DNA from: Aureobasidium sp. EXF-3400 | Lineage: Eukaryota; Ascomycota; Dothideomycetes; Dothideales; Saccotheciaceae | Length of the DNA stretch: 64,000 nucleotides | Assembly: GCA_024195585.1 (NCBI GenBank) | Contig: SWBL01000020.1 | Coordinates: 1 to 64,000 of the forward strand | Direction: 5' to 3' | Part shown: piece after piece, positions 55,884-64,000 of the stretch | Numbering within the stretch: position 1 is the stretch's first letter | How the letters are laid out: the number at the start of each line of letters is the position of its first letter | Notes under the pieces: generated by a model | Told to the model about the DNA's origin: nothing | The model's database searches: none | Seen by the model: the letters and a program-made list of their open reading frames with translations, nothing else | Translations under genes and position numbers: made by a program

Positions 55884-56912
55884 ATTGGTTTATTGCGTTT
55901 GAAAAGCGAATGATATCCCCTGTTCCAGACCTATTGAGACGGACTTTTTCCATATACATATGACGATATAAAGAGTTTGATGTCTACCATAAGCAACCCC
56001 TGTCCATCTATGTCATGACAACCGAACTGTGCACTTGCTATACCTCGGCCGGACACGGAGCCTAACTCCGCAATACGATATCATCGTATCGCTGGTGGTG
56101 TTGATTCTTGGCACTCTTGGAGAAATGTAAAGCAGTTGCCTCAGCGATAGAACTACGGAGAGACAGACTGGCATGGGATCAATGTATGCTCAGAAACGAG
56201 TTGCCGTTTGTTAGATGATGCAGAATTGCGTTCATTTCTCGAAGTCGATCTGAATGGAAAGGAGCCTTCTTGCTTGACGACCTGTACGTTACCGTTTGGG
56301 AGAGCAAACGGCTAGTTCCGGCGTTTAGGGTGAAACGCATCCAGCGTGCCTCCCTTCCTCCAAACAGTCGAATTGTTGTTCTACAAGCCCTCGTACAGCC
56401 GCGTCCGGTACTGCCAATCGTCTGGTGATATCGGGCTTGTGTTTCGTTTGAAACAAATTTTCGCGCTCTTCCAGTAGGTTCGATCTTTTCTTCCCGTATC
56501 ATCAACAACACTACCCGTTCTGTTTGAGTGGTCCTATTTGGGCAATTACACAAGAAAGAGACGAACGTACCACTGTTTTGACCCGCATCCTCATGTGAGC
56601 TGCAATCGTATGGGGTTGAGGTCGTGTGGGAAGAAGAAGTTACCGAAACCATCAAACGAGCACCAAGCTGGGACACATGCGCCGATCAAGTGTTCGAGAT
56701 CATTGATTTGGCGATGATTCGGAGGTCAAAACACATGACACATTCATCTATACTGGCTGTCGTTTCTACGTGCCAGATAAGTATGGCACTTTGGCTCTCC
56801 GTCGGATCGTGTTTCGCAGGTTTCGAACGCACGGCTTGCATCACTCCATCTGCGCTGGCTTTGAGCACGCTTATACTCATATCGTGTCATTTTGTAATTT
56901 CGTATCGCTAAC
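55884..56912. other. Intergenic region upstream of the MDS3-like gene
   Basis: About 1 kb between two plus-strand genes. The longest open frame is 165 codons on the minus strand (56179-56676) and looks non-coding. A stop lies six codons upstream of the MDS3-like start, in frame. Confidence 0.5.
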
Positions 56913-59900
56913 ATGTCGGCGTCAACAGGGGTCAAATCGGGGATAGGATTGCGGAGAACTGCTTCTAATATCTTATTCAGGCACAAGGATACTCACGTTC
57001 AATCCGAGGCACCTCGCAAGTCAAGTCCATACGCTCTTCCTTATTGTACTGAAAGCCTGCTTCTACCGAATCCAAACAACCTAGTGATTCGCGAACGTAC
57101 ACCCAGCCCGCAAAGACCGAGGCACATCCCAATCATCGTAAACACCTCTAGCGAGCTACGAACACCTGATTCTTTGGAACCCAGTATCTGCTTCTCTAGC
57201 TCGACTTCTACTCGTGAATGCTGTCGAGACACTCGTCCCCGATACAGCTTCGTAGGACCGATCACGCTCGTTGACATTGCTGGAGATTCACCAACAACCA
57301 CTAAGAAATCTGGTAACTGTTTTGATCATATCGCCCTTGATATCAATACAACTCCTAATTTTGCCGAAGTGCAGCGACATGCCGACTTGATCCGGCCTTC
57401 TTCACCAGTCCCTAGTCTCTCTACAAGCTCATTTCATACGGCAGAGGATCCTGATTTCGAAGACGTGCATACGGCTGTAGCAACCATGGCTCAGCCACCT
57501 GCTAGCAATCGCACGAACGCGCTCGATCATTTGATAGCCTCACCCACACCATCTCATTTAACTTCGAGAAAAGGCTCGAATGCTCAACTCTCGGTAGCAA
57601 GCTATCACTCCGGCATGTCGAAACGAGACGACTATGAATCGTCCTCAGAGATGGACGCGATGAGCCATGCTTCAGATCATCACATTCGCTCAGCTGCTGG
57701 CTCGCCCGTTCCACCTCAAACTCCGAGTGCTACCTCGGCTACCGCAAACCTATCTGGCCTGGTTTGCAACGTACATCGTACTACTGGAAGAGAGCCTCAT
57801 CCCCTTGTCGGAGCTACAACCACGATACTTGGCGACAAGATGTACGTTTTCGGTGGTCGCAAGATATCAAAATCTCGGCCTACTTTGACCTCGGATCTTT
57901 ACGAGCTCGACCTTCCTCGTAGGCATTGGTCCAAGATCGAGACCAAAGGTGACGTTCCACCTCCGAGATATTTCCACAGTGTGTGTGCCCTTGGAGACAA
58001 CAAGCTCGTATGCTATGGAGGTATGTCGCCTGAGGGTGGGCCTACAGCCCAGAATGAATCCCCAGATGCCCAGGTCAGCGTCATGTCCGATGTGCACATC
58101 TACGATATACCCTCACATACATGGACACGGATCAGTACCGGAGAGGCACCGCAAGGTCGCTATGCCCATTGCGCAGCTATTCTCCCATCAGGGGCAGTCT
58201 TTGCTTCCTCCAATGCACCTCTGTCCGCGATACACCACAATCCTTCAGGAGATCAACCAAACACGGGTTCGATCGGTGTAGAACTCGATGGAAGGGGTGG
58301 CGCTGAGATGATTGTTGTTGGTGGCCAGGACAGCGGCAATCATTACATTGAGCAAATCAGTGTTTTCAACTTACGCAGTCTGAAATGGACATCGACCAAG
58401 CCTATCGGAGGTCGAAGCTGTGGTGCATACAGATCTGTTGTCACACCCTTGGTCAGTATGGAGAGCACCAAAGTTGGTGCAGGGCATGAAGCATCGATGG
58501 ACGACTACGACGATGACGATGAAGATGATGACAGCGACCTTAACTCATCTGGTTCCGCTATGCTCATTTACACCAACTATAACTTTCTTGATGTCAAGCT
58601 TGAGCTTCAGGTTCGCAACCGCGATGGTACACTCGTTGATAAACAGATGCAGGGTACGGTAACGCCTCCTGGACTTCGATTCCCTACCGGTGGTGTCATT
58701 GGCAACAACTTTGTCGTGGCTGGCACATTCTTGACATCCTCTAAGCAGGAGTTTTCTCTATGGGCTCTGGATCTTCGATCGTTGACATGGGCCCGCATTG
58801 ATAGTGGAAGCAGCATTTTCAGTCAAGGAAGCTGGAATCGAGGTGTCCTGTGGGAACGCAGAAATTCGTTCATCATCCTCGGAAATCGCAAGCGAAATCT
58901 TGTTGATGACTACAACAATCGCCGCCTAAACTTCAACAACATGTGTGTCGTTCAGCTCGAAGCGTTTGGACTATATGACAATCCCAGGAAAGTCTGCCCT
59001 ACTTCGGATTATGTATCAGCTAGTGCTCCACAGTACCAACCAGGCTCTGAAGGCTCTGCGGGTGGAAGAAAGCTATACAGTGGTGCCGAGGAGTTGGGTG
59101 AGATGATGCTTCAATCGCGAGAGCTCTGTGATATGGACTTCCTTGCTATTGATGGCACTCGGATCCCGGTCAACTCGCGTCTCATCGGGCGTAGATGGGG
59201 TCCCTTCTTCAACCAACTTGTGCGCGAAAGTGCTGGTCCTAACGAGAGTGGCGAGACTGCGACCCTAAGACCAGCCACAATGGCTTCTCGCAATTCCAGC
59301 ATCACCATCACGCCCACACTTACTTCGAATGGTTCGACACTTACAGCCAACAGTGTGACTGGTACCACGGTGACACTCGAACCGGCTGATGTCAGGAACC
59401 TGCCCCCTAACTCGCGCCCAAGGACATTGTATCTTCCTCACACTGTCCCAGCGCTTCAAGCACTAATCCACTACCTTTACACTGGCTCGCTTCCTCAACA
59501 ACCATCACATCTTGCGACACCTCAGATCTTCTGTTCTCTGCTTCAGCTTGCTCGTCCCTACGAGATTGACGGTCTGGCTGAAGAGGTTACTGAGCGACTA
59601 CACGAAACCCTGGATGGCCGTAATGCCGCAGCCATCTTCAATGCTGCAGCCATGGCGGCTGGTGGCGGCCAAGGTGTTGTCTTTAAAGACGTCGGTACCA
59701 ATGTGCATCCGCCTCGCGTGCAGAGTCTCGGGGGCATCGAGGCCTTGTCTATCAATGGCGGCGGTGGCCGTAACCCGTTGCGTGTCGACACTGAGATGGC
59801 GAATGGACGTACCACACGCACGACCTTGCGTGGAGAAAGCTTGACTGAAGAAGACGAAGATGTTCCAGACTCAGCCTCGACAGCTGGATCAGCGTACAGC

Positions 59901-60167
59901 ATCACGAGTAGCCGTCAAGGTGGCCGTGACGATGAGGATATCTGGGATGGTGGTCAAAGTCACGTCATCGGATTGCAGAAGCGCGGATTGCGTGGTCTCA
60001 TGGAAGGACGCCGCATTCGTGAACGAGGCCGCAGCGATGGCACGGGTACAGCTAGTAGTGTCACAGCTAGTAGTGTTACTGGCAGCAGCATTACGGGCGG
60101 AAGTGTGGCCAGCGGTAGCATCAGCGGCCCCTCAGATCCCAAGGGCCTCGGGTTGGGCATCTCGTAG
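56913..60167 (+). CDS. MDS3: MDS3/PMD1-like kelch-repeat and BTB protein
   Basis: Mds3 and Pmd1 act in pH and TOR-linked signalling and repress sporulation in yeast. The single exon encodes 1,084 residues. A disordered Ser-rich N-terminus (1-275) leads to kelch repeats with the family hallmark KMYVFGGRKISKSRPTLTSD and then RYFHSVCALGDNKLVCYGGM, RYAHCAAILPSG and MIVVGGQDSGNHYI. An Asp/Glu run lies near 530. A BTB-like domain follows (SRELCDMDFLAIDGTRIPVN to PALQALIHYLYTGSLP), with a long insert between its halves. The C-terminus is Ser/Gly repeat-rich (SSVTASSVTGSSITGGS). Confidence 0.85.
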   Translation: MSASTGVKSGIGLRRTASNILFRHKDTHVQSEAPRKSSPYALPYCTESLLLPNPNNLVIRERTPSPQRPRHIPIIVNTSSELRTPDSLEPSICFSSSTSTRECCRDTRPRYSFVGPITLVDIAGDSPTTTKKSGNCFDHIALDINTTPNFAEVQRHADLIRPSSPVPSLSTSSFHTAEDPDFEDVHTAVATMAQPPASNRTNALDHLIASPTPSHLTSRKGSNAQLSVASYHSGMSKRDDYESSSEMDAMSHASDHHIRSAAGSPVPPQTPSATSATANLSGLVCNVHRTTGREPHPLVGATTTILGDKMYVFGGRKISKSRPTLTSDLYELDLPRRHWSKIETKGDVPPPRYFHSVCALGDNKLVCYGGMSPEGGPTAQNESPDAQVSVMSDVHIYDIPSHTWTRISTGEAPQGRYAHCAAILPSGAVFASSNAPLSAIHHNPSGDQPNTGSIGVELDGRGGAEMIVVGGQDSGNHYIEQISVFNLRSLKWTSTKPIGGRSCGAYRSVVTPLVSMESTKVGAGHEASMDDYDDDDEDDDSDLNSSGSAMLIYTNYNFLDVKLELQVRNRDGTLVDKQMQGTVTPPGLRFPTGGVIGNNFVVAGTFLTSSKQEFSLWALDLRSLTWARIDSGSSIFSQGSWNRGVLWERRNSFIILGNRKRNLVDDYNNRRLNFNNMCVVQLEAFGLYDNPRKVCPTSDYVSASAPQYQPGSEGSAGGRKLYSGAEELGEMMLQSRELCDMDFLAIDGTRIPVNSRLIGRRWGPFFNQLVRESAGPNESGETATLRPATMASRNSSITITPTLTSNGSTLTANSVTGTTVTLEPADVRNLPPNSRPRTLYLPHTVPALQALIHYLYTGSLPQQPSHLATPQIFCSLLQLARPYEIDGLAEEVTERLHETLDGRNAAAIFNAAAMAAGGGQGVVFKDVGTNVHPPRVQSLGGIEALSINGGGGRNPLRVDTEMANGRTTRTTLRGESLTEEDEDVPDSASTAGSAYSITSSRQGGRDDEDIWDGGQSHVIGLQKRGLRGLMEGRRIRERGRSDGTGTASSVTASSVTGSSITGGSVASGSISGPSDPKGLGLGIS

Positions 60168-60797
60168 TGTGGCCTTCCTAGTTGAAGAAAGCAGAGTTTA
60201 TCAAAATCAGGAAAAGGTGTATGGATTGGGGACATTTGGAATGGAGTTAGGAAACCTAAAGGACGGCGGAAAAGAAGTTCGTGTCTAGTGTAATATCAGA
60301 AATCTTCAACACTCTGCAGTGTTTCAACATCGTATGGAGAGTGATGGTCTGCGTCGAGTTGAGGTATCTTGTGAATGTGGGAAGAAGGTGTTCGGGCATG
60401 TCGTGCTCGACGTATCCCATCCCCGGTGGAGGTGTAGCAGGTTTTGAGGTATAGAAATGCTCAATTGTGTTCAGGTAAGGACTCTGTCCGCCGAGAGTCA
60501 GAAATCTGTCAACTCTCTGTGGATCAATCTCCGACCAGTATATCAGCGTGTAGCTCAACAACTATCTGTGTAACTGCCCTGCTAACACGGAAGATGTCGT
60601 TGTTGCTTTGAGAACAGGGTGATACAAGCAACAAAAAGTGTTGTCCGCAGCGGCAGAAGCCGTCTGGACCGAGGCGAGATGACGTCGATATATTGATGGC
60701 GAGCTCATTGTTTCTGCTCTCTTCCAAACGACATTGGCCACCCTTTATCACTCGAATATATACTGGATCGAATCTCTGAATCCAGTCCACAACATTC
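60168..60797. other. Intergenic region upstream of MsrB
   Basis: This 630-bp region holds the MDS3-like 3' end and the MsrB promoter. A 101-codon minus-strand open frame at 60256-60561 is not supported. Confidence 0.5.
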
Positions 60798-61501
60798 ATG
60801 CGTTTGCTCCCAACCCTCGTCCGCAGTTTCTACGCCTTCTCCAACGCCACCTTCCGAGTAGCACCTCCACCTCTTAGACCAGCTCTCGGACCTACCGCAA
60901 AACTGGGTCTTCCTAGCATTCCTTTCCTCGGAGCTTTCTTTGGAACTTCTTCATCTTCAAACAATATGACCTACCCATTGCAGAAGGGTAAGGAGGAGTG
61001 GCAGGCTCAGCTTAACCCTGGTATGTGGTCACCGAGATCAAAGACGGCAATGCGACATCTGGCTAACAAGTTTCCAACAGAGCAGTTCCGCATCCTCCGC
61101 GAAAAGGGCACCGAAGCCCCCTACAGCAGCGACTTTGATAAGCACATGCCCTCCGAGGGTGCCTACACCTGCGCTGGCTGCGAAGCTCCTCTCTACAAGG
61201 CCAACCATAAGTTCAAGTCTGGCTGCGGCTGGCCTGCTTTCTTTGATGCCATTCCTGGTGCTGTGACTAGACATGTCGACCGTACCTTTGGCATGGAGCG
61301 TACTGAGATTGTCTGTTCCAACTGTGGTGGTCATCTTGGTCACGTTTTCAAGGGAGAGGGATACCCTACTCCTACTGACGAGCGTCATTGTGGTATGTAC
61401 AGCCAGCTTGCTCTTGATAGACATACACTAACGATAATACAGTGAACGGAGTCTCGCTCAACTTCAACAAGAACGACCCCGTCAAAGACTCGAAGGCCTA
61501 A
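60798..61501 (+). CDS. MXR2: Peptide methionine-R-sulfoxide reductase MsrB
   Basis: MsrB repairs the R form of oxidised methionine in proteins. Exons 60798-61020, 61081-61392 and 61443-61501 join to 197 residues. The zinc Cys pairs are C105/C108 (YTCAGCEA) and C153/C156 (VCSNCGG). The catalytic Cys is C178 in DERHCVNGVSLNF, and GCGWPAFFD forms the substrate pocket. The first 56 residues are basic and hydrophobic (MRLLPTLVRSFYAFSNATFR) and suit mitochondrial targeting. An internal Met57 directly before the MsrB domain could give a cytosolic form. All three splice sites keep the frame. Confidence 0.94.
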
Positions 61502-62278
61502 AAGGGTCACTACGTAGCAACGAACTTGATGAAACCCGCTGTACATACACGAGAATTTGGAGCTCGACATCATAATTGAAACAAAAAAACATTTGGACTT
61601 ATTCATCTTTGTGCGTAACATTGTATGACATTCTATGGATGTGCAGAAGTTTTTTCGATCGAAGAAGCCTTTGAGGTAACTTGGTGGATAATTCTTCTTC
61701 GTGGACGATTTTTTCGGACCTGGTTGTTCTTGCGAACGGTATGAGAGCGAGAAATCCTAGCCACTAGACCATATCGGATTGATGTGAAGTAGAACCGCGT
61801 TGTCCGCTCATGAACATTTGACAGAACCAATCACCCCACTTCAAGCTGCAGAACGGAAGTAGAAGCCCGCCTCTGTTATCCTTCGATGTATCCAATTCAA
61901 TGTCAGGCTTCATTCTACTCGGGGTTACTCGAACCAGTTCGGTCTTGTTTAGGCCATTGATAGTCTAAGTCCATGTACACATTCAACATCCAGTGCTGCT
62001 TGTCTATCATAGTGAACATTTATGAGAGTCGTTATACTCGCTCATATCTGACTACTCTGCGGGAGACTTGAAACAATCAGACAACACGGCACCGAGTGAG
62101 TGGGGTTTCGAATTTTGTCAGAGCCAAGTAAGCTTGTAATCTCCACCAGCGCAGCACTTGAGTGCTGGCTCGGGAACCCTTTCTAACCCAGTATCGAAGC
62201 TGCTGGCTTTTGATCATATGAATATATAAGATCTTTGCCAAACACGCTGCATCAACCAATACCAGCTCAGCTGGTTCA
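61502..62278. other. Intergenic region with a degenerate tRNA half
   Basis: About 780 bp between MsrB and the tRNA-Asp gene. Apart from the tRNA-Glu-like half at 61741-61778, no feature is visible. Confidence 0.5.
61741..61778 (-). pseudogene. tRNA-Glu 5' half, degenerate
   Basis: Read on the minus strand from 61778, the sequence gives TCCGATATGGTCTAGTGGCT followed by AGGATTTCTCGCTCTCAT. This is the acceptor 5' strand, a good A-box and D-arm, and the anticodon arm with a CTC anticodon (Glu) of a standard eukaryotic tRNA. Past the anticodon loop no matching 3' stem strand or proper B-box is found; only a weak GGTCCGA lies where a T-arm might be. A functional tRNA is therefore unlikely; a truncated copy fits better. 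Confidence 0.55.
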
Positions 62279-62369
62279 TCTTCATTGGTCTAGTGGTCAT
62301 GATTTCCGCTTGTCAAGAGTTGCATCTCGTCAAGCGCGGGAGACCAGGGTTCGATTCCCTGATGGAGAG
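62279..62369 (+). tRNA. tRNA-Asp (GTC), with 19-nt intron
   Basis: The acceptor stem TCTTCAT pairs with ATGGAGA, discriminator G at 62369. The A-box is TGGTCTAGTGG and the B-box is GGTTCGATTCC. The anticodon arm is TCCGC-loop-GCGGG with GTC at 62312-62314, interrupted after base 37 by an intron at 62316-62334. Mature length is 72 nt. A T-run at 62377-62380 fits a polymerase III terminator. Confidence 0.93.
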
Positions 62370-62659
62370 CTCATTCTTTTGTTATTTTGCCAACCGGTAT
62401 TTCTTTTGTTGGAGTTCACGAAAAACTTCGGCTTGGAGTTTTGCCAAACTGTCAATCAGGGTAATGCTGAAAACATCTACTTCCTCCGCATGTCCTTAAG
62501 AGTGCGACAGTGTAGCTATCAAAATGCACGATATCCACAGATACACTATATCTCAAGCTGTTTCAAAGGCTACACTTCTGATTTGACAAGCAATTGTGCA
62601 TTATGACAGCTTGTGTTAATACTAGACCTCGACGTGGGGGTGAGAACTAGTGTTGCACC

Positions 62660-64000
62660 CTACGATGCCTGCAGGATGGCCTCGTAAACGGGAACCCACA
62701 AACCGCATCTCCCATCAACAACACTCTGAGGCAACACGGTGGCACCACTTCCTCGAACACTTCCAACATTGCCCAAGACCGCCAGATCCCAATCTCCTTC
62801 TTGCACAGTCCCGTTTGAACCTATCAGGATCCCACCAGGCAAGCCGTCAGATGCCGTAGAAAGAACAGCACCTCCAGCGCCAGTGCCCACGGCATTCCAC
62901 CCTGGTCCGTTGGCTGGGTTCTTTGCAAAGGCAGCCCAAGCGCCACGCATGAAGCGACTCAAAGCATACTCTTGGGTTGTGACGTTTACACTGGGGTATG
63001 TAGAGAACACGATAGGGATTTCTGAAGAGTGAAAGACGCCTAGGCCTGGATACGATTGCGTGTTCGTGAATGAGGCGTTGAAGTAGTATCGCCAAGTGGG
63101 GATGCCGCTGGCAGCAGATGCATTGGCCCAGAGAGCTTGAGACTGGAAGAGATATATAAGCAAATACCATAGTGCAGAGCAACAGTAAACTTACACATTG
63201 GAAGATGTACTCTGTGAATATTTGCGATATCACATCATAAGGTGTATCGAGTCCATCAACGCCGAGCGGATATGCTTCTTTGATAGCAGTCACAAGAGCA
63301 GGTGAACTGCCGAAGGTCGTATCGAGAAAGGCTGTGATGTTGTTCTGTCCGAATTCGAAGACACTGTGCAGTATAAGCAGAGGCGACTCAGTAGTACAGC
63401 AGTAATTCTTACCGTCCTTCCTGAGCATTCGTGCCGCCCATAACTGGAATGTTGGCGATCTCTCCCATGACACGTCTCTGAGCAGGATTAGAGACAAGCG
63501 TGATGTTATCAGCAACAGGGTTGAACGTCAAAATGTTGACATCGATGATCCGTTGGATGTCGGTCGCATTTGCCGCTCTAACACAACTCAGGTTGCTTCC
63601 GAAGCTGCCAGGACAGCCGAGCTCAGCAGTGAGGTTGTACCATGCAGGGACGCTGCTAGTCGGTGGGGCTGACCTATAGCTGTACTGACCGCTTTCAAGT
63701 ATGGCTCCACGGAATGGCGGGTTCGAGCCTTTGGGGAAACTAGTAAGTAGTGTATCTACCGAGAATGCTCCAGCTGACTCCCCGAAGATCGTGACTTTAG
63801 CTGGGTCTCCTCCGAAAGCGTGGATGTTTCGTTGCACCCACTCCAAAGCGAAACGCTGATCTAAGAAGCCAAGGTTGTGTCCCGAAAGAGGTAATTCCGG
63901 GGAGCTCGGGAACCCGAATACGTTTGTTCGATAGTTCGTGGTAACTATGATCACGTCTTCGTAACCAGCAAAGTGGCTTCCATCGTAGATAGGCTGTCCG
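62660..64000 (-). CDS. Type-B carboxylesterase/lipase, 5' end outside window
   Basis: This alpha/beta hydrolase family includes secreted fungal lipases and esterases. Three exons are visible: 63413 to beyond 64000, 63195-63363 and 62660-63142, about 413 residues in frame. Landmarks are TTNYRTNVFGFPSSPE, then NLGFLDQRFALEWVQRNI, the nucleophile elbow FGESAGA, AILESGQYSY, NAQEGR with the likely acid, and VFHSSEIPIVF with the likely His. Several N-glycosylation sequons (NLT, NLS, NAT, NIT, NVT) suggest secretion. The N-terminus, with any signal peptide and the oxyanion-hole motif, lies beyond the right edge. The substrate is unknown. Confidence 0.88.

Noticed and set aside
56179..56676. 165-codon minus-strand ORF
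   Set aside because: No recognisable domain, no splice context and no promoter-like layout. It is best explained as chance within a long upstream region.

Overview
The window is nuclear DNA of a filamentous ascomycete (Pezizomycotina). Most genes are interrupted by introns of about 47-62 nt with GTAAGT/GTATGT-like donors and CTRAC-like branch regions. Almost every product is a conserved ascomycete protein: Rif1, Ric8, copper-fist and Zn2Cys6 factors, Bud27, Rsc9, Mds3. One transposon carries RIP-compatible stop codons, as expected of Pezizomycotina. Short introns, dense packing and intermediate base composition suggest Dothideomycetes, possibly a black-yeast-like lineage; that placement is an inference.

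Layout. 0-8.2 kb: 5' part of MRD1 (cut by the left edge), dynein light chain LC8, PP4 regulatory subunit R2, DEAD-box helicase MAK5 and tRNA methyltransferase TRM7. 8.5-11.4 kb: a short-chain dehydrogenase, a decayed CTNNBL1-like fragment and a glucose-6-phosphate 1-epimerase-type protein. 12-19.5 kb: RIF1 and RIC8, divergent. 19.8-22.2 kb: a possibly frameshifted secreted-type ORF and a purine nucleoside permease with three GATA-type sites upstream. 22.6-31.4 kb: IKS-type kinase, TFB3, BUD27, TIM17 and DPH2. 31.4-34.1 kb: gene-poor, with one candidate secreted Cys-rich ORF and diverged repeats. 34.1-44.2 kb: branched-chain keto-acid dehydrogenase E1 alpha, COQ5, a copper-fist factor and an RGT1-like factor, the last two separated by 1.9 kb. 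44.4-51.3 kb: a REC114-like gene, a complete Tc1/mariner element (46686-48041) and RSC9. 52.1-64 kb: MFS transporter, 1-Cys peroxiredoxin, MDS3-like kelch/BTB protein, MsrB, an intron-bearing tRNA-Asp, a degenerate tRNA-Glu half and a type-B carboxylesterase cut by the right edge.

How the genes relate. The content is mainly housekeeping: ribosome biogenesis (MRD1, MAK5), translation (TRM7, DPH2, BUD27), transcription and chromatin (TFB3, RSC9, RIF1), mitochondria (TIM17, COQ5, E1 alpha, MsrB) and nutrient or metal control (RGT1-like, copper fist, purine permease). There is no biosynthetic cluster, CRISPR array or operon. The recurrent organisation is divergent gene pairs sharing 117-270 bp promoters.

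The most unusual points: a 94-bp near-identical sequence at the left edge and at 31.5 kb that looks like the 3' coding end of a duplicated secreted-protein gene; the intact-ended but stop-riddled Tc1/mariner element; the REC114-like gene that needs a cryptic 50-nt intron or carries a frameshift; and two decayed fragments (CTNNBL1-like, tRNA-Glu).
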